Virus record (IMG/VR): IMGVR_UViG_3300047443_000092 | Coordinates: 1 to 38,320 of that record | Length of the DNA stretch: 38,320 bases | Source: a virus | Strand: one strand, 5' to 3' | Part shown: piece by piece, positions 8,301 to 16,545 of the stretch | Layout: each line of letters opens with the position of its first letter | Position numbering within the stretch: position 1 is the first letter of the stretch | Notes under the pieces: generated by a model | What the model was told of the DNA's origin: nothing | Seen by the model: the letters and a program-made list of their open reading frames with translations, nothing else | Database searches by the model: none | Program-made: the position numbers and the translations under genes

Positions 8301-10357
8301 TTGAGGTAGGAGACCGCCCGGTTGATCGGATTGAGGTCGTCGAAACCGAAGGTGTATATCCTTTGCAAAACATCGGATATCGTCCCGCCGAAGCCGCTTT
8401 TCTTCAGCTCCTTGGCGGCGGATTTGATCCAGCCATCCTTTTTAGCGGACACGATCGTCGATCGCACGGCAACCGAAGACGGCGCGGAAAGGAAGGCGTT
8501 CCAGGCGGCAGATGCCTCGTCGATCGCCTTTGCCATCTCCGGCGCCTTGGTCGTCAGGACCTGCTCGAAGTCGGCGGCCAGCGCCGGCATGTTCTTGCGC
8601 AGATAATCCCGGTTCGTCACCCAGAGGCGGAAGAATTCCGCGAAGCCCTCGAAATCACGGCCCTTGCTCGGATCGTAGTCCAGGGCTGAAAGCGCCTTCG
8701 AATTGGTCTTGATGAAGGCTTTGACATCGGGGACATGCGCATCGAGATGATGGCCATATTCATGGGTGAGCGTGTCGAAGTCGTCGAGCGATCGAACGCG
8801 CACGACGCTGTCTTTGGTGTCGAAGGTCCCGAGAACGCGTTTGCCGCCAGAAATCCGGCCCTGCCTGGTCGCGGTAATGTTCAATGCCTTGGCGAGCGCG
8901 TCGGCCGTCTCCCGCACACGCTCGATCCGTCCGGAGGCCGCTTGCGCCGGCGCAGCATTGGCAACGTTGCCCCTCGATCGCTGAGCGTTCAGGCCGGCGG
9001 TCGGCTGCGCCATCATGAAATCGCCAACCTGCTTTTCCGATTTTGTCCGGGTCGAACGGACAGTGTTAACGATTTCCAGATCCTCCGCCCGAGGCTTTCC
9101 AGCCTTCACCGCCTTCTTGAGGTCGCGGATTTCAGCCTGCCTCTCCTTAATGAGGCCGGGGCGCTCGTTTTCTGTGAAGCCGGCATGACCGAACTGATCG
9201 TAGTCAGCGTCAAAGCGTGAATGGCCTATGAAAGCGCCGCTTTTGCCGGTCGATGTTAAGACCGGAGATCCGTCAAAGCCGGTCTCGTCGGTCGGTTTCA
9301 GCGAACGCAGCTCCTTGAGCTCGATCTCCGCCGCGCGTAAGCGATCGCTTGTCGCGAGCATTGCCTCCGTTTCCGGAGATGCCACAGCTCTGAGGATACT
9401 TAATTCATCAGCAGGGATTTTTCCGCCGTCGAAATCGACAGCCGCCAGGCGTTCACGCGCGATATCCGGCGTGATCTCGGCCGCGGCTGCCGCCGGAGCG
9501 GGCTGCTCGAGTCCGCGTGCCTTTGCAGCTTCGGCGGAAAGGGTTTCTCCGATCGTCGGCGATGGCGGCGGCGCAGCCTGGTCGGCGATCGGCGCCGACG
9601 TTGCGGTCGGAGCATTTTCGGGCGCTGTCGTTTCCGGGCGAACGTTCGGCACTTCCTCCGGCGCCATGACGATCGGCGCCTGCGGATCCGGGGCAGGTTT
9701 GATCTGGGCGGCGACATCGACGGTATTAGCGATCGGCGCCGGTGCATTGTCGTCGAGCTCGTCGAATGGATTGAAAGAGGTGCGCTCTCCCGGTGCCGCG
9801 CGGACGCCACGGCCTTCACCGCCCAGCAGATCGCCGACAACCTTGCCGCCGGCGCCACCGAGGCCGCCGACGCCGAAGCCGAGCAGGACGCTAGCCGCAT
9901 ATTGCTCAGGATTAAATGTTTGCTGTGTGCCGCCGGTGATATTGATCCCCTGGATCGCCGCATCCGCGACGGCATTCGACGCGGCGCTATCGACGGCGCC
10001 GGAAAAGATCCTGGCCCATAGGCCAGTGACCCCTATTTTCCCCGCGACCAGGATTTTTTCGCCAAGGCCGACCGGCACGAAATTTTCAGGGCTGGCAGCG
10101 GTGCCGGCGATCTGGCCGGAAAGCGCCGCGCCGCCATCGAGGAGCCCCTGCCATGCCGGGAAGGAGTCATAGCGCCGCTCGAAGCGAGCGCGATCGTCCC
10201 GGCGCAGTGGAGATGAATTATCCTTGATCGCGCCGGCGATTGTGTTCTGTCGGTTACCCGCCTCGAAGTTGAGCTGAAAGCGCTCCCAGAGACCAGGCGC
10301 CGGCGCCGATTGGATGAAGGAGCCGTCGTCGTCCAGGTCGTCGAAGGGATTTGCCAT
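5354..10357 (-). CDS. Giant internal virion / DNA-ejection protein (1667 residues) with zincin motif
   Basis: Length and position, between a lysozyme-bearing virion protein and the tail spike, match the largest ejection protein of T7-like phages (gp16 counterpart). Residues 270-300 are low-complexity Pro/Ala. HEYGHH at 532-537, with a downstream EGFAEFF (Glu574), forms a plausible zinc-metallopeptidase site. The C-terminal third (roughly 1100-1500) has the look of LPD38-type large polyvalent phage proteins, with LVAGSVSLYALQ and W/F-rich segments that might insert in membranes. The motif NPFDDLDD at residues 3-10 recurs as NPFDELDD at 196-203. The start has GGAG six to seven bases upstream. 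The role inferred is ejection into the host envelope ahead of the DNA; peptidase activity is a prediction. Confidence 0.85.
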   Translation of the reverse strand: MANPFDDLDDDGSFIQSAPAPGLWERFQLNFEAGNRQNTIAGAIKDNSSPLRRDDRARFERRYDSFPAWQGLLDGGAALSGQIAGTAASPENFVPVGLGEKILVAGKIGVTGLWARIFSGAVDSAASNAVADAAIQGINITGGTQQTFNPEQYAASVLLGFGVGGLGGAGGKVVGDLLGGEGRGVRAAPGERTSFNPFDELDDNAPAPIANTVDVAAQIKPAPDPQAPIVMAPEEVPNVRPETTAPENAPTATSAPIADQAAPPPSPTIGETLSAEAAKARGLEQPAPAAAAAEITPDIARERLAAVDFDGGKIPADELSILRAVASPETEAMLATSDRLRAAEIELKELRSLKPTDETGFDGSPVLTSTGKSGAFIGHSRFDADYDQFGHAGFTENERPGLIKERQAEIRDLKKAVKAGKPRAEDLEIVNTVRSTRTKSEKQVGDFMMAQPTAGLNAQRSRGNVANAAPAQAASGRIERVRETADALAKALNITATRQGRISGGKRVLGTFDTKDSVVRVRSLDDFDTLTHEYGHHLDAHVPDVKAFIKTNSKALSALDYDPSKGRDFEGFAEFFRLWVTNRDYLRKNMPALAADFEQVLTTKAPEMAKAIDEASAAWNAFLSAPSSVAVRSTIVSAKKDGWIKSAAKELKKSGFGGTISDVLQRIYTFGFDDLNPINRAVSYLKDLHYENKGQHLELNTSGNPYKLARMSRGAYSAGHMDVMYGVAPYRGMHPESPSLRDAIVEATGKPNALSGWDEERVGQFGAYLWSRRAVGEWERYRAGDIPNPPDKLTEADHHANIAELEKEFPAFVSAADKAHEFSRALWKKKLDAGLIDQETYDRGLLIKDYVPGLRDFSTSEADMKITAQKHRGGSMKGGLVKRFKGSKRDVINPLESMAADAYETNMTIARNDVVKALHRLSLNAGPGSGAIAEIIPTKELRASMIDPLEAVETAARNAGLSVPDITVLRDAVESAVGSEKAAIFRPAMINEKGEPIVFFRDGGQLKALRLADGKFGQDMYKAITMMGRGEKNFWLDLVSIPARVLRAGITLSPEFIGANFVRDQFMATVLYGKPFRRVAATLQGATDDIIGSDVAKSYARMFGISGGAETASLSEAMAKRDLAALKRKGWFANRLTSFRGLLETAEIAETATRLGLFRTFKDEAKARGLSDYEATLEASWQARDYLDFDRRGSGMAALSRVIPFLNASLQGLDKASRHMIAPLARKMLGVAAGPEDTAAMALAVKTWARLGVLVAGSVSLYALQSQHEDYDEVSETTKATHWMVKDGEKWVAIPKPFEMAIAINLGEALFDSWAKKDPAAMGRWRDSIFLTVTPPSLIEGNPAIKSYFELKANKDLFTGAPIVPDQLQGLEPWLQYTARTSALSKQLGRIFNEPPVVIDHLITAHLGSWGRNALALYDLAQPDAPGFAWDDAPITRRFIKDASRGAQSVTMFWDMVGQREGTLEGKVKSWKAMMEAGDSAGAADYYATLEPIAKAYVAVSSLPADARRLHPMIRARGAVQAIGTVRREMAMGRLTDDDGNPLQISSAERTAADDVFSSLAMAMARNALKETGVAGWAQRTEIPEDGYYRELEAINPRLAERLGSAFAQNKVWTSDAVNETWPELRDRALADGSDTFAGDLVAQVQAGGLALDGEKRKKKPRPVLHP

Positions 10358-10413
10358 GCGGAGCTCCGATAGATGAGAGCCTGCAGCATAGGATCTGGAA
10401 AATCAGGTCAACC

Positions 10414-12915
10414 TCAACGCCGCTGTGCCGGCGCAGCGACTGGTGGCCCGAGTACGCGCGAGGAAGCGCCTGGTCCGAACTTTGCATCAAACTGCGATGA
10501 GAGCTGCGGATTTTGCTGCAGGCGCTGCATCTGCAGATAATTCGGGATTGGCCACACATCGGCCATGGTCGCGGACTGACGGGCGGCGCTGGGAACGACC
10601 TGCGTCGGATCCGCAGAAGGGCCGACAGGACCGAAGGTGCGTGGTGTGGTGCTCCCGGAATTGTCTGCAGCCGACGTTTCGTTGATCACCTGCCCCTGCC
10701 GCCGATCGGCGCCCGTTGGTTGCTGGCCGCGCTCGAGGCGTCGGAAATAGCCAGCACCAAGCGTCGCCATATCCTTGCTGATCCCTTGTTCCTGCAGGAC
10801 CTGAGAGAGCACTTTGTCGGCATGAGCCCCATAGGTCGTATTGACCTGCGTCACGAGATCCATCATCGCTTTGGATGCAAGCCCAGGATCCGGCTGCGCG
10901 GAAATAGGTTTCGAGAGCGCGATAGCTTCCGTCTTGGTCAATGGTGCCTGCTCGAAATCGGAGATCCCCAGCGCCTGCTGCGCATGCAGCCGCGTCGTGA
11001 CCAGCGTCTGCATGGAGGAAGGATCCTGCGGATCGGCCGCGGCGGCTGCTTTCTTGACGTCGGGAAACGCCTTGTCGACGACGGCGGCCGGATCCTGTGC
11101 GCGAGCCTTGATGACGGCCGACGCCTGTTTCTGCGCCGCCTCGTAGATCTCGAGATTTTCCGCATAGCCAGGCGTACCAGGCTTTGGCTCGATGGCGGCC
11201 AGGCGTTGTGTGAGATCCTCGGCCGACTGCGTTTCCATGCCGTTGGTGGCATCGTAGACCCGGCCAGCTTTTTCGCGACCGGCCTGCCATTTCGTCAGGC
11301 CGGCGTCACCAAGAAGAGTTTGCACCCGTTCGGCCGTCAGTCCGGATTGTGCCGGGTCGAGACCCTTACCGGTCGTCTGCAGGCTGGTAACGTCGTCGTC
11401 GATCAGCGAGGAGACGCGAACGGCTTCAACCTTGTTTTGCGCCTTCTCATGGTTCTTGCGCTCGAGCGCATCACGGCGCAGCGTGTCCGATATCGCCTTG
11501 ACGCTCGCAAAGGGCAATTGCGCCAGGGGACCCTTGCCGGTTTTCCAATCGTCGAGGATCGCGAGCGAATATTGCTCTTTCTGATCGTCGCTCGGAAGAG
11601 CGTCATAGACGCCCTGGATCCGGCCACGGGCGGCGGTCTCGGCGATATTCTGCTTTGCGGTCTCGCCTTGCGCCGGCGTAATCGTGCCGGCGGCGATCGC
11701 GCCGTCGATCGAGTTCTGGATTGTGCGGACCTGCTTTCCGATGATCTCGTCACCGTTCGGATTGGCCCCCAGCACCTGAGACTGCCGTTCTAGATCAACG
11801 CGCTGCGCATCGAGGCCGGAAGCGTAAGATGCTTCCTGCTCATTACGAATTTGCGTCTGGTGGCGAGCGGCGATGTTCTGTCGATAGGCTTCCGTCCGAT
11901 CGACAAAGGCTTTGTCGAAGGTCTCGCGCATTTGCGGATCCTGGGGGATCGCCTGTGCATACTGGTCGCGGATCTTTTGCGATGCCTGGGTGAAGCCGCC
12001 CGGGTCGTCCTGAAACTGCTGCGCCGCATTGAAGAGGTCGGTCGAAAGTCCGGCCTGCATGCGCCAGGAATAGGCACTGATCGCCGCGTCATCCATGGCA
12101 TCGCCACGGATCGTGCCGTCGCGACGCAATGCCAAAGGTGCCGTTGGTACCACGGGTGCCTGATAGGTATTGGAAGCCGGATCCGCTCCGGGCGAGGACG
12201 GCAGTGCGCCGCCGCGTATGATTGCGGCCTCTCGTTTGCGCCGCCCTGGGTTGGCATCCAATCCTTCTACAGATGCCGCCAATTGTTCGACGTCACCGGT
12301 CTGAGCAGCCTTGACGACTGACGGCGGCAAAGAGCCATAATTATATCCGACGGACGTGACGACTGCCTTGGCGCTGTCGGGCAACGCATCGAAAGCCGGG
12401 CCGAGCTGCTTGCGCACCTGGGCGCCTTCGCGATTGGCGATGCGATAGGAGAGGTCGCGCTCGGCATCGTCCTGGCTGATCTGCATGCCCTGAGTGACCG
12501 GCACGACCTTTCCGTCCGCAGTGACGATCGTATCGGAGCCGTAACCGACACGATAGGCATTCACGTCATGATAAGGCTTGTCGCGAAATCCCTCTTCCTT
12601 CCGGATGAGCGCTTTCGCCTGCTCCTCCCACGGCCCGACGCCGGCAGCACCACCAGCTTGTGCGGCCGCCTGTTGTGCCTGCAAATAGGAAGCACCGGCG
12701 GCCTGGCCCTCGGTAAGACCGGCGAGCTGTCCTTCGCGCTGCGCCGCCCGATCGGCGAGCTTGCCAAGCGTGTCGGACAGGCTGCCGGCGACGCTGGCGA
12801 GCGCCCGCGAGGCCTGCCCGGTATCGACGGCATAGGAAGGGACATCCGTGGAGATCAACGGATCTGCTGCGTAACGAGCGAGATCGCCGGGAGAGCGAGG
12901 CTGACGATTGACCAT
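10414..12915 (-). CDS. Virion-associated lysozyme / ejection protein (833 residues)
   Basis: Residues about 94-240 form a GH24-like lysozyme domain. IRKEEGFRDKPYHDVNAYRVGYGSDT places an acidic pair (Glu107/108), Asp117 and the GYGSDT loop as in T4-type lysozymes, followed by FDALPDSAKAVVTSVGYNYG. The rest is long, Ala/Gln-rich and mostly helical, typical of internal core proteins of podovirus virions. It probably opens the peptidoglycan locally during genome entry, as the transglycosylase domain of T7 gp16 does, rather than acting in lysis. The start codon shares one base with the preceding stop (TAATG). Confidence 0.87.
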   Translation of the reverse strand: MVNRQPRSPGDLARYAADPLISTDVPSYAVDTGQASRALASVAGSLSDTLGKLADRAAQREGQLAGLTEGQAAGASYLQAQQAAAQAGGAAGVGPWEEQAKALIRKEEGFRDKPYHDVNAYRVGYGSDTIVTADGKVVPVTQGMQISQDDAERDLSYRIANREGAQVRKQLGPAFDALPDSAKAVVTSVGYNYGSLPPSVVKAAQTGDVEQLAASVEGLDANPGRRKREAAIIRGGALPSSPGADPASNTYQAPVVPTAPLALRRDGTIRGDAMDDAAISAYSWRMQAGLSTDLFNAAQQFQDDPGGFTQASQKIRDQYAQAIPQDPQMRETFDKAFVDRTEAYRQNIAARHQTQIRNEQEASYASGLDAQRVDLERQSQVLGANPNGDEIIGKQVRTIQNSIDGAIAAGTITPAQGETAKQNIAETAARGRIQGVYDALPSDDQKEQYSLAILDDWKTGKGPLAQLPFASVKAISDTLRRDALERKNHEKAQNKVEAVRVSSLIDDDVTSLQTTGKGLDPAQSGLTAERVQTLLGDAGLTKWQAGREKAGRVYDATNGMETQSAEDLTQRLAAIEPKPGTPGYAENLEIYEAAQKQASAVIKARAQDPAAVVDKAFPDVKKAAAAADPQDPSSMQTLVTTRLHAQQALGISDFEQAPLTKTEAIALSKPISAQPDPGLASKAMMDLVTQVNTTYGAHADKVLSQVLQEQGISKDMATLGAGYFRRLERGQQPTGADRRQGQVINETSAADNSGSTTPRTFGPVGPSADPTQVVPSAARQSATMADVWPIPNYLQMQRLQQNPQLSSQFDAKFGPGASSRVLGPPVAAPAQRR

Positions 12916-13475
12916 TATCCGCGCTCCGCCAAACTGACGCCGTACTGCGCGACCTGGCCGAGCGAGGTGAGAAGCGCGCCACCACGTTGCGAACTCGCCT
13001 GGGCGCGCAGCCCCTGGGCGCGCATCTTGTAGAGCGAACGCTGAAAATCCGTCTGTTGCTGATCGATCGAGATATCCTGCGCTGCCTGTTGCTTCTGTCG
13101 GGCGGCATTGTCGGCGGCAACGCCCTGGGTGAGATCGATGCCGGCAGCGGCATAGGCGACGTCGTTCTGGCCGAGCACGCGCGCGAGTTCCTTGCGCATT
13201 TTGTTTTCGCGCTGCGTGCCGGCGAGTTGCTCTTGTCCAGACTGCAGGTCCGCCTGGTCGGCCTGTTGCTCGGAAGCGCGAGAGGATGCTGCGCCGGCGC
13301 CGATCGTCCCCAGCACGCCGAGAACGGTGGAGACACCCTGCAGCGCCGAAAGAACGCCGGACCCGGCCGATGCGACCGTGCCTGCTGTCGTCGCTGCTGT
13401 GCTAGCGGCGGCCGCGCCTGTCGTCAGACCAGCTCCGCCAAAAAGACTGCCGAGCGCCGAAATCGCCAGCTCCAT
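12915..13475 (-). CDS. Internal virion protein, T7 gp14-like by position
   Basis: The 186-residue product starts at the ATG at 13475, chosen because AGGAGG lies six bases upstream. The N-terminus (about residues 1-65) is rich in Gly, Ala, Thr and Ser with hydrophobic runs (LGSLFGGAGL, VLSALQGVSTVLGVLGTIGAGAA) that could span a membrane. A Gln/Arg/Glu-rich helical region follows (about 70-165). T7 gp14, which forms the outer-membrane part of the ejection channel, has a similar layout and the same gene place, between the nozzle gene and the lysozyme-like core protein. Sequence identity was not testable here. Confidence 0.78.
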   Translation of the reverse strand: MELAISALGSLFGGAGLTTGAAAASTAATTAGTVASAGSGVLSALQGVSTVLGVLGTIGAGAASSRASEQQADQADLQSGQEQLAGTQRENKMRKELARVLGQNDVAYAAAGIDLTQGVAADNAARQKQQAAQDISIDQQQTDFQRSLYKMRAQGLRAQASSQRGGALLTSLGQVAQYGVSLAERG

Positions 13476-13485
13476 ATTTTGCCTC

Positions 13486-15516
13486 CTATAATGCAGCCTC
13501 GACGGTAATTGAGCGCACATTCAGTCTACCGGGCCGGATCTGGGAGATCGTCACATAGGGCGCATCGGAATAGCCGCGCAGATTTCGGATCTTGATCGTG
13601 CCCGTCACACCCTGGTCGAGCTCGGCGACATCGGCGAGCAACCCATAGCGATAGAGGTCGTAATCCTGCACCGCATTGCCATTGACCGAGATCGCAAGGC
13701 TGGTTGTATCGAGGATCGAGATCTGGACGCTGTGAATTCTCGCCTTCCGCTTCAGCACCGTATTCGGGCCGATGTCTCGCGGCGGCGGCAGCGTCGAAAC
13801 GATCGGCGGTTTCCATGTGCCGACAGTGGCGGCGGAGACGGCGACCGACAGCGTCACGGTGCCACCAGCAACTGTGAAAGGGCCGAAGACGTTGCGATCG
13901 CCGATGACCCAGACTTGGCGGCCATTGAAGCGCTCGAGGCCGGTAATGGTCTTCTGGGCCGGCGCAAAGGCGAAATCCTGCGCCTCGTCGAGAAGAAGAC
14001 CGGCTTCCAGCCGCTCGAAGAAACGGCCGCCGCTGCGTTGCGTGATGAAAGACATCTCGTTGCGGCCGTTCTTGCCGGTCGCAATGAAGGTGCCGTTCGT
14101 CGTCAGGCGCGAATAGGCCGTTACCTCCTGCTCTCGCAGTAGGGTGACAAGTCGCGCCTGGCCGTCGTCGCGGATGATTGAATGCACGTTTCCGTCCATC
14201 GAGGCATTGGCGCGCCGCACGGCCATGTCGGACACGCCATCGACCAGGTGCGAGGCGAGCAGGGAAATGTCTGTCGCGACGAAATTGCCCTCGACATCGG
14301 TATAGCGGAGCTCGCCGATCGTCGCGCCGTTCTTGTGGCACCAGATCGCCGCACCCTCGTTTTCGACGACCGGAACGCCACGCTTGATACCATTGCGCGA
14401 CGCCTGGACGTGGTTCGGTGCGTCGGTTTTCGAGATCGTTCTCTCGGCGATCCAATATTCCGCCTGGCTGGTAAAAATCAGAAGATTGAGCGAAGAGACG
14501 ATCGCCTCGATCTGCTCGCCACCGGCAACGTCCATCGGCACAACGAAAGGCCCATTCGCCTCGGTAAAGCGGTCGTCATAGTTGAAATAGTCGGCCGATT
14601 TCGATGGCATCCAGGCGTTGGGCAAAGACTTAAAGCCGCCTACGATCAGGCGTTGCGCATAGAAGCAGCCGCATTGCGGCCAGCCTCGCTCATTGGAAAT
14701 CAGGGGTTCACCAGGAGAGACGCCGGCGGTCTGCTTGACGGCAACGATGGCAGCATCGGCCTTGTTGATGATGGTACCGGACACGGCCCAGCCGTCGCCC
14801 TCGTTACCATCGCCGGAAAACTCGATTGTCACGATACGGCTCGAAGGCGATGCGACATTGATCCCGGGCTGAACATTCGGGAGATCGCCGATCGCGGCGT
14901 CGATCGCAGTTACCAGCGTCGGCATATCGCTGTTGTAGGTGATCGACTCCGTCGTCTGCCCTGAGACCGTCAACGTGAAGACAGTGTCAGCGGTCGACAG
15001 GCCGACGAATTCCAACCGCCAGACGGCAGGGACGCCGTTGGTGTAGACGCCGCCGTAATCATAGTTTGGGATGCTCTCGAATGGCAGGTCGTCGACAACA
15101 AAGCCGCCATCCGTGAGCCTGATCCGCTTGCTACGCAGATCCTGGTGGAATAGCAGCAGCGTATCCAGGCGTTGCGCGTAGGTCATATAGGGCAGATAGG
15201 CGGACATGCCGGCGACGGTCATCGTGGCGACGAGCGATGTCGCACCCCAGGCGGTGCAGTTGTCGCCGGCGAGAACCAGGTCGTAGGAAGAGCCATTGGA
15301 GGCGTCGAAGGGCACAAGCCGCGAAGCATTGGCGGCGAGCGCGCCTATATTGCGCAAGCCGTCACGCTGACGGAATCCACCTTGCGGCGCGATCACGATG
15401 TTCTCGGCATATTTCAGGCCGGTCGCAAAATACTTGAGAGTGGTTCTGTCCTCGAGGAGCGGGTCGAGCTCGCCGGCGGTGAAGGCAGACTGCATGCGTC
15501 CTGGGCGTCCGACCAT
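13486..15516 (-). CDS. Tail tubular protein B / nozzle protein (T7 gp12-like)
   Basis: The product is 676 residues. The ATG at 15516 overlaps the upstream stop (TGATG) and has GGAG six bases before it; the frame is open from a TTG at 15528, but that start has less support. The N-terminus (GELDPLL..RTTLKYFATGLKYAENIVIAPQGGFRQRDGLRNI) has the R-D-G-L motif and layout of nozzle proteins that extend the short tail. The body is beta-rich, as expected for a propeller-type tail component. It sits directly after the gp11-like gene, as in T7-like phages. Confidence 0.83.
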   Translation of the reverse strand: MVGRPGRMQSAFTAGELDPLLEDRTTLKYFATGLKYAENIVIAPQGGFRQRDGLRNIGALAANASRLVPFDASNGSSYDLVLAGDNCTAWGATSLVATMTVAGMSAYLPYMTYAQRLDTLLLFHQDLRSKRIRLTDGGFVVDDLPFESIPNYDYGGVYTNGVPAVWRLEFVGLSTADTVFTLTVSGQTTESITYNSDMPTLVTAIDAAIGDLPNVQPGINVASPSSRIVTIEFSGDGNEGDGWAVSGTIINKADAAIVAVKQTAGVSPGEPLISNERGWPQCGCFYAQRLIVGGFKSLPNAWMPSKSADYFNYDDRFTEANGPFVVPMDVAGGEQIEAIVSSLNLLIFTSQAEYWIAERTISKTDAPNHVQASRNGIKRGVPVVENEGAAIWCHKNGATIGELRYTDVEGNFVATDISLLASHLVDGVSDMAVRRANASMDGNVHSIIRDDGQARLVTLLREQEVTAYSRLTTNGTFIATGKNGRNEMSFITQRSGGRFFERLEAGLLLDEAQDFAFAPAQKTITGLERFNGRQVWVIGDRNVFGPFTVAGGTVTLSVAVSAATVGTWKPPIVSTLPPPRDIGPNTVLKRKARIHSVQISILDTTSLAISVNGNAVQDYDLYRYGLLADVAELDQGVTGTIKIRNLRGYSDAPYVTISQIRPGRLNVRSITVEAAL

Positions 15517-16145
15517 CAGGATCTCCAAGCCTGCTCGAGGGGATTGTGGTAGACCGCCATCCGTCGAGGCGGATTGGCGAAGGCATCCTCGAACAGGGCA
15601 GCGCGCATCTGGCCACCCCGGAAATTGTCGCTGGGAACGCCATAGGCTTCCTGCAGGAAATCCGCCTTGGTGTTCCGATCGCTCGCGATCGCATAGACGA
15701 GGTGGCCGCCGAGCGCGGTAATGGTCGCCATGCGGAACGTCGCGGTCCAGCGGTGCGGATCCGGCCGAAACTTGACCATGGCGAAAAGCGGATCCGCGTC
15801 GGAATGCACCTGGCCGTTGGTCAGAATGAAATCGGTGAACGGCTGGTCTGGGCAGCGGATATCGTCGGCCAGGAAAACCGGAAGACCGGTGTACGGCCCC
15901 GGAATATCGAACACGAATTTATAGCCCGTCAGCGGCGTAGCGCCGTCGAGTTTCGACAGTTGCCGCATTTCACGGGCAAACGCGAAACCGGACGGCTGCA
16001 GACCGAGATTGAAATCGACGATGTCCTCATAAATGAGTGACGCGCTCTGGCCACCCCCCAAGTCCTCCTCGAGGCTTTCCACCGGTTCTTCGCCGATACG
16101 GGCGCAAGCGGCGTTGATGACGTCAAGTGCAGTGAGTAGGACCAT
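15516..16145 (-). CDS. Tail tubular protein A (T7 gp11-like)
   Basis: The product is 209 residues. LTALDVINAACARIGEEPVESLEED at the N-terminus, a helical segment, and a later LVYAIASDRNTKADFLQEAY region match the general pattern of head-completion/gatekeeper tail proteins that form a ring below the portal. GGAG lies seven bases before the start. The gene is first after a strong terminator (16157-16198), so it may have its own promoter or depend on readthrough. Confidence 0.83.
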   Translation of the reverse strand: MVLLTALDVINAACARIGEEPVESLEEDLGGGQSASLIYEDIVDFNLGLQPSGFAFAREMRQLSKLDGATPLTGYKFVFDIPGPYTGLPVFLADDIRCPDQPFTDFILTNGQVHSDADPLFAMVKFRPDPHRWTATFRMATITALGGHLVYAIASDRNTKADFLQEAYGVPSDNFRGGQMRAALFEDAFANPPRRMAVYHNPLEQAWRS

Positions 16146-16156
16146 GAGCTCGCTCC

Positions 16157-16198
16157 GAAAAAAACAAGCCCTCGCCGGGAAAGGAGACCGGCGAGGGC
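16157..16198 (-). terminator. Intrinsic terminator downstream of the capsid/decoration genes
   Basis: On the leftward strand an 11-bp GC-rich stem (arms 16168-16178 and 16188-16198, nine-base loop) is followed by TTGTTTTTTT. This is a textbook rho-independent terminator. It separates the capsid block from the tail genes, presumably letting capsid transcripts outnumber tail transcripts through partial readthrough. Confidence 0.9.
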
Positions 16199-16208
16199 AG
16201 GCAGAACA

Positions 16209-16487
16209 TCAGGCAGCGATGTTCTGCGCTGCGATCGTCACGACGGTGCCGGTATTGGCGGTGACGACGTAGTTTCGACGCATGACGGTGCCGTCGAGAT
16301 CGAGCGTCACGTCGATATGGTCGCCGACCTTGACGCGCTTGGCCAAGGCATTGAAGTAGCCAGCCGTCTCGACCGCAGCGCGATCGTCATTGGTGACGTA
16401 CTTGTGAACGCCGAGATTGGCGCCCGCGAGACCGGAAGGATTGAACATGAAGTCGACCGTCCGGAAGCCTTTCACATCGTAAGTCAT
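16209..16487 (-). CDS. Small structural protein, probable capsid decoration or stabilising protein
   Basis: The product is 92 residues and mostly beta-strand in character (VDFMFNPSGLAG, GDHIDVTLDLDGTVMRRNYVVTANTGTVVTIAA). It lies directly downstream of the major capsid gene and upstream of a strong terminator, so it should be made at levels near that of the capsid protein. Similar small proteins after the capsid gene are often head decoration proteins; this remains an inference from position. No enzyme motif is present. Confidence 0.72.
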   Translation of the reverse strand: MTYDVKGFRTVDFMFNPSGLAGANLGVHKYVTNDDRAAVETAGYFNALAKRVKVGDHIDVTLDLDGTVMRRNYVVTANTGTVVTIAAQNIAA

Positions 16488-16516
16488 TCGAAATTCCTCT
16501 TGCTCGAGAAGGTGAA

Positions 16517-16536
16517 GCCAGGCGCGAACGCCTGGC
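16517..16536 (-). terminator. Hairpin between capsid and decoration genes
   Basis: GCCAGGCG and CGCCTGGC form an 8-bp perfect stem closed by a four-base loop, ten bases after the capsid stop. It is not followed by a clear T run. It could be a weak terminator or an RNA stability element for the abundant capsid message. Confidence 0.5.
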
Positions 16537-16545
16537 CATGAAGTG

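Noticed and set aside
5825-9220. Long rightward frames of 160-500 codons
   Set aside because: They lie entirely opposite the giant ejection-protein gene and have antisense-type composition.
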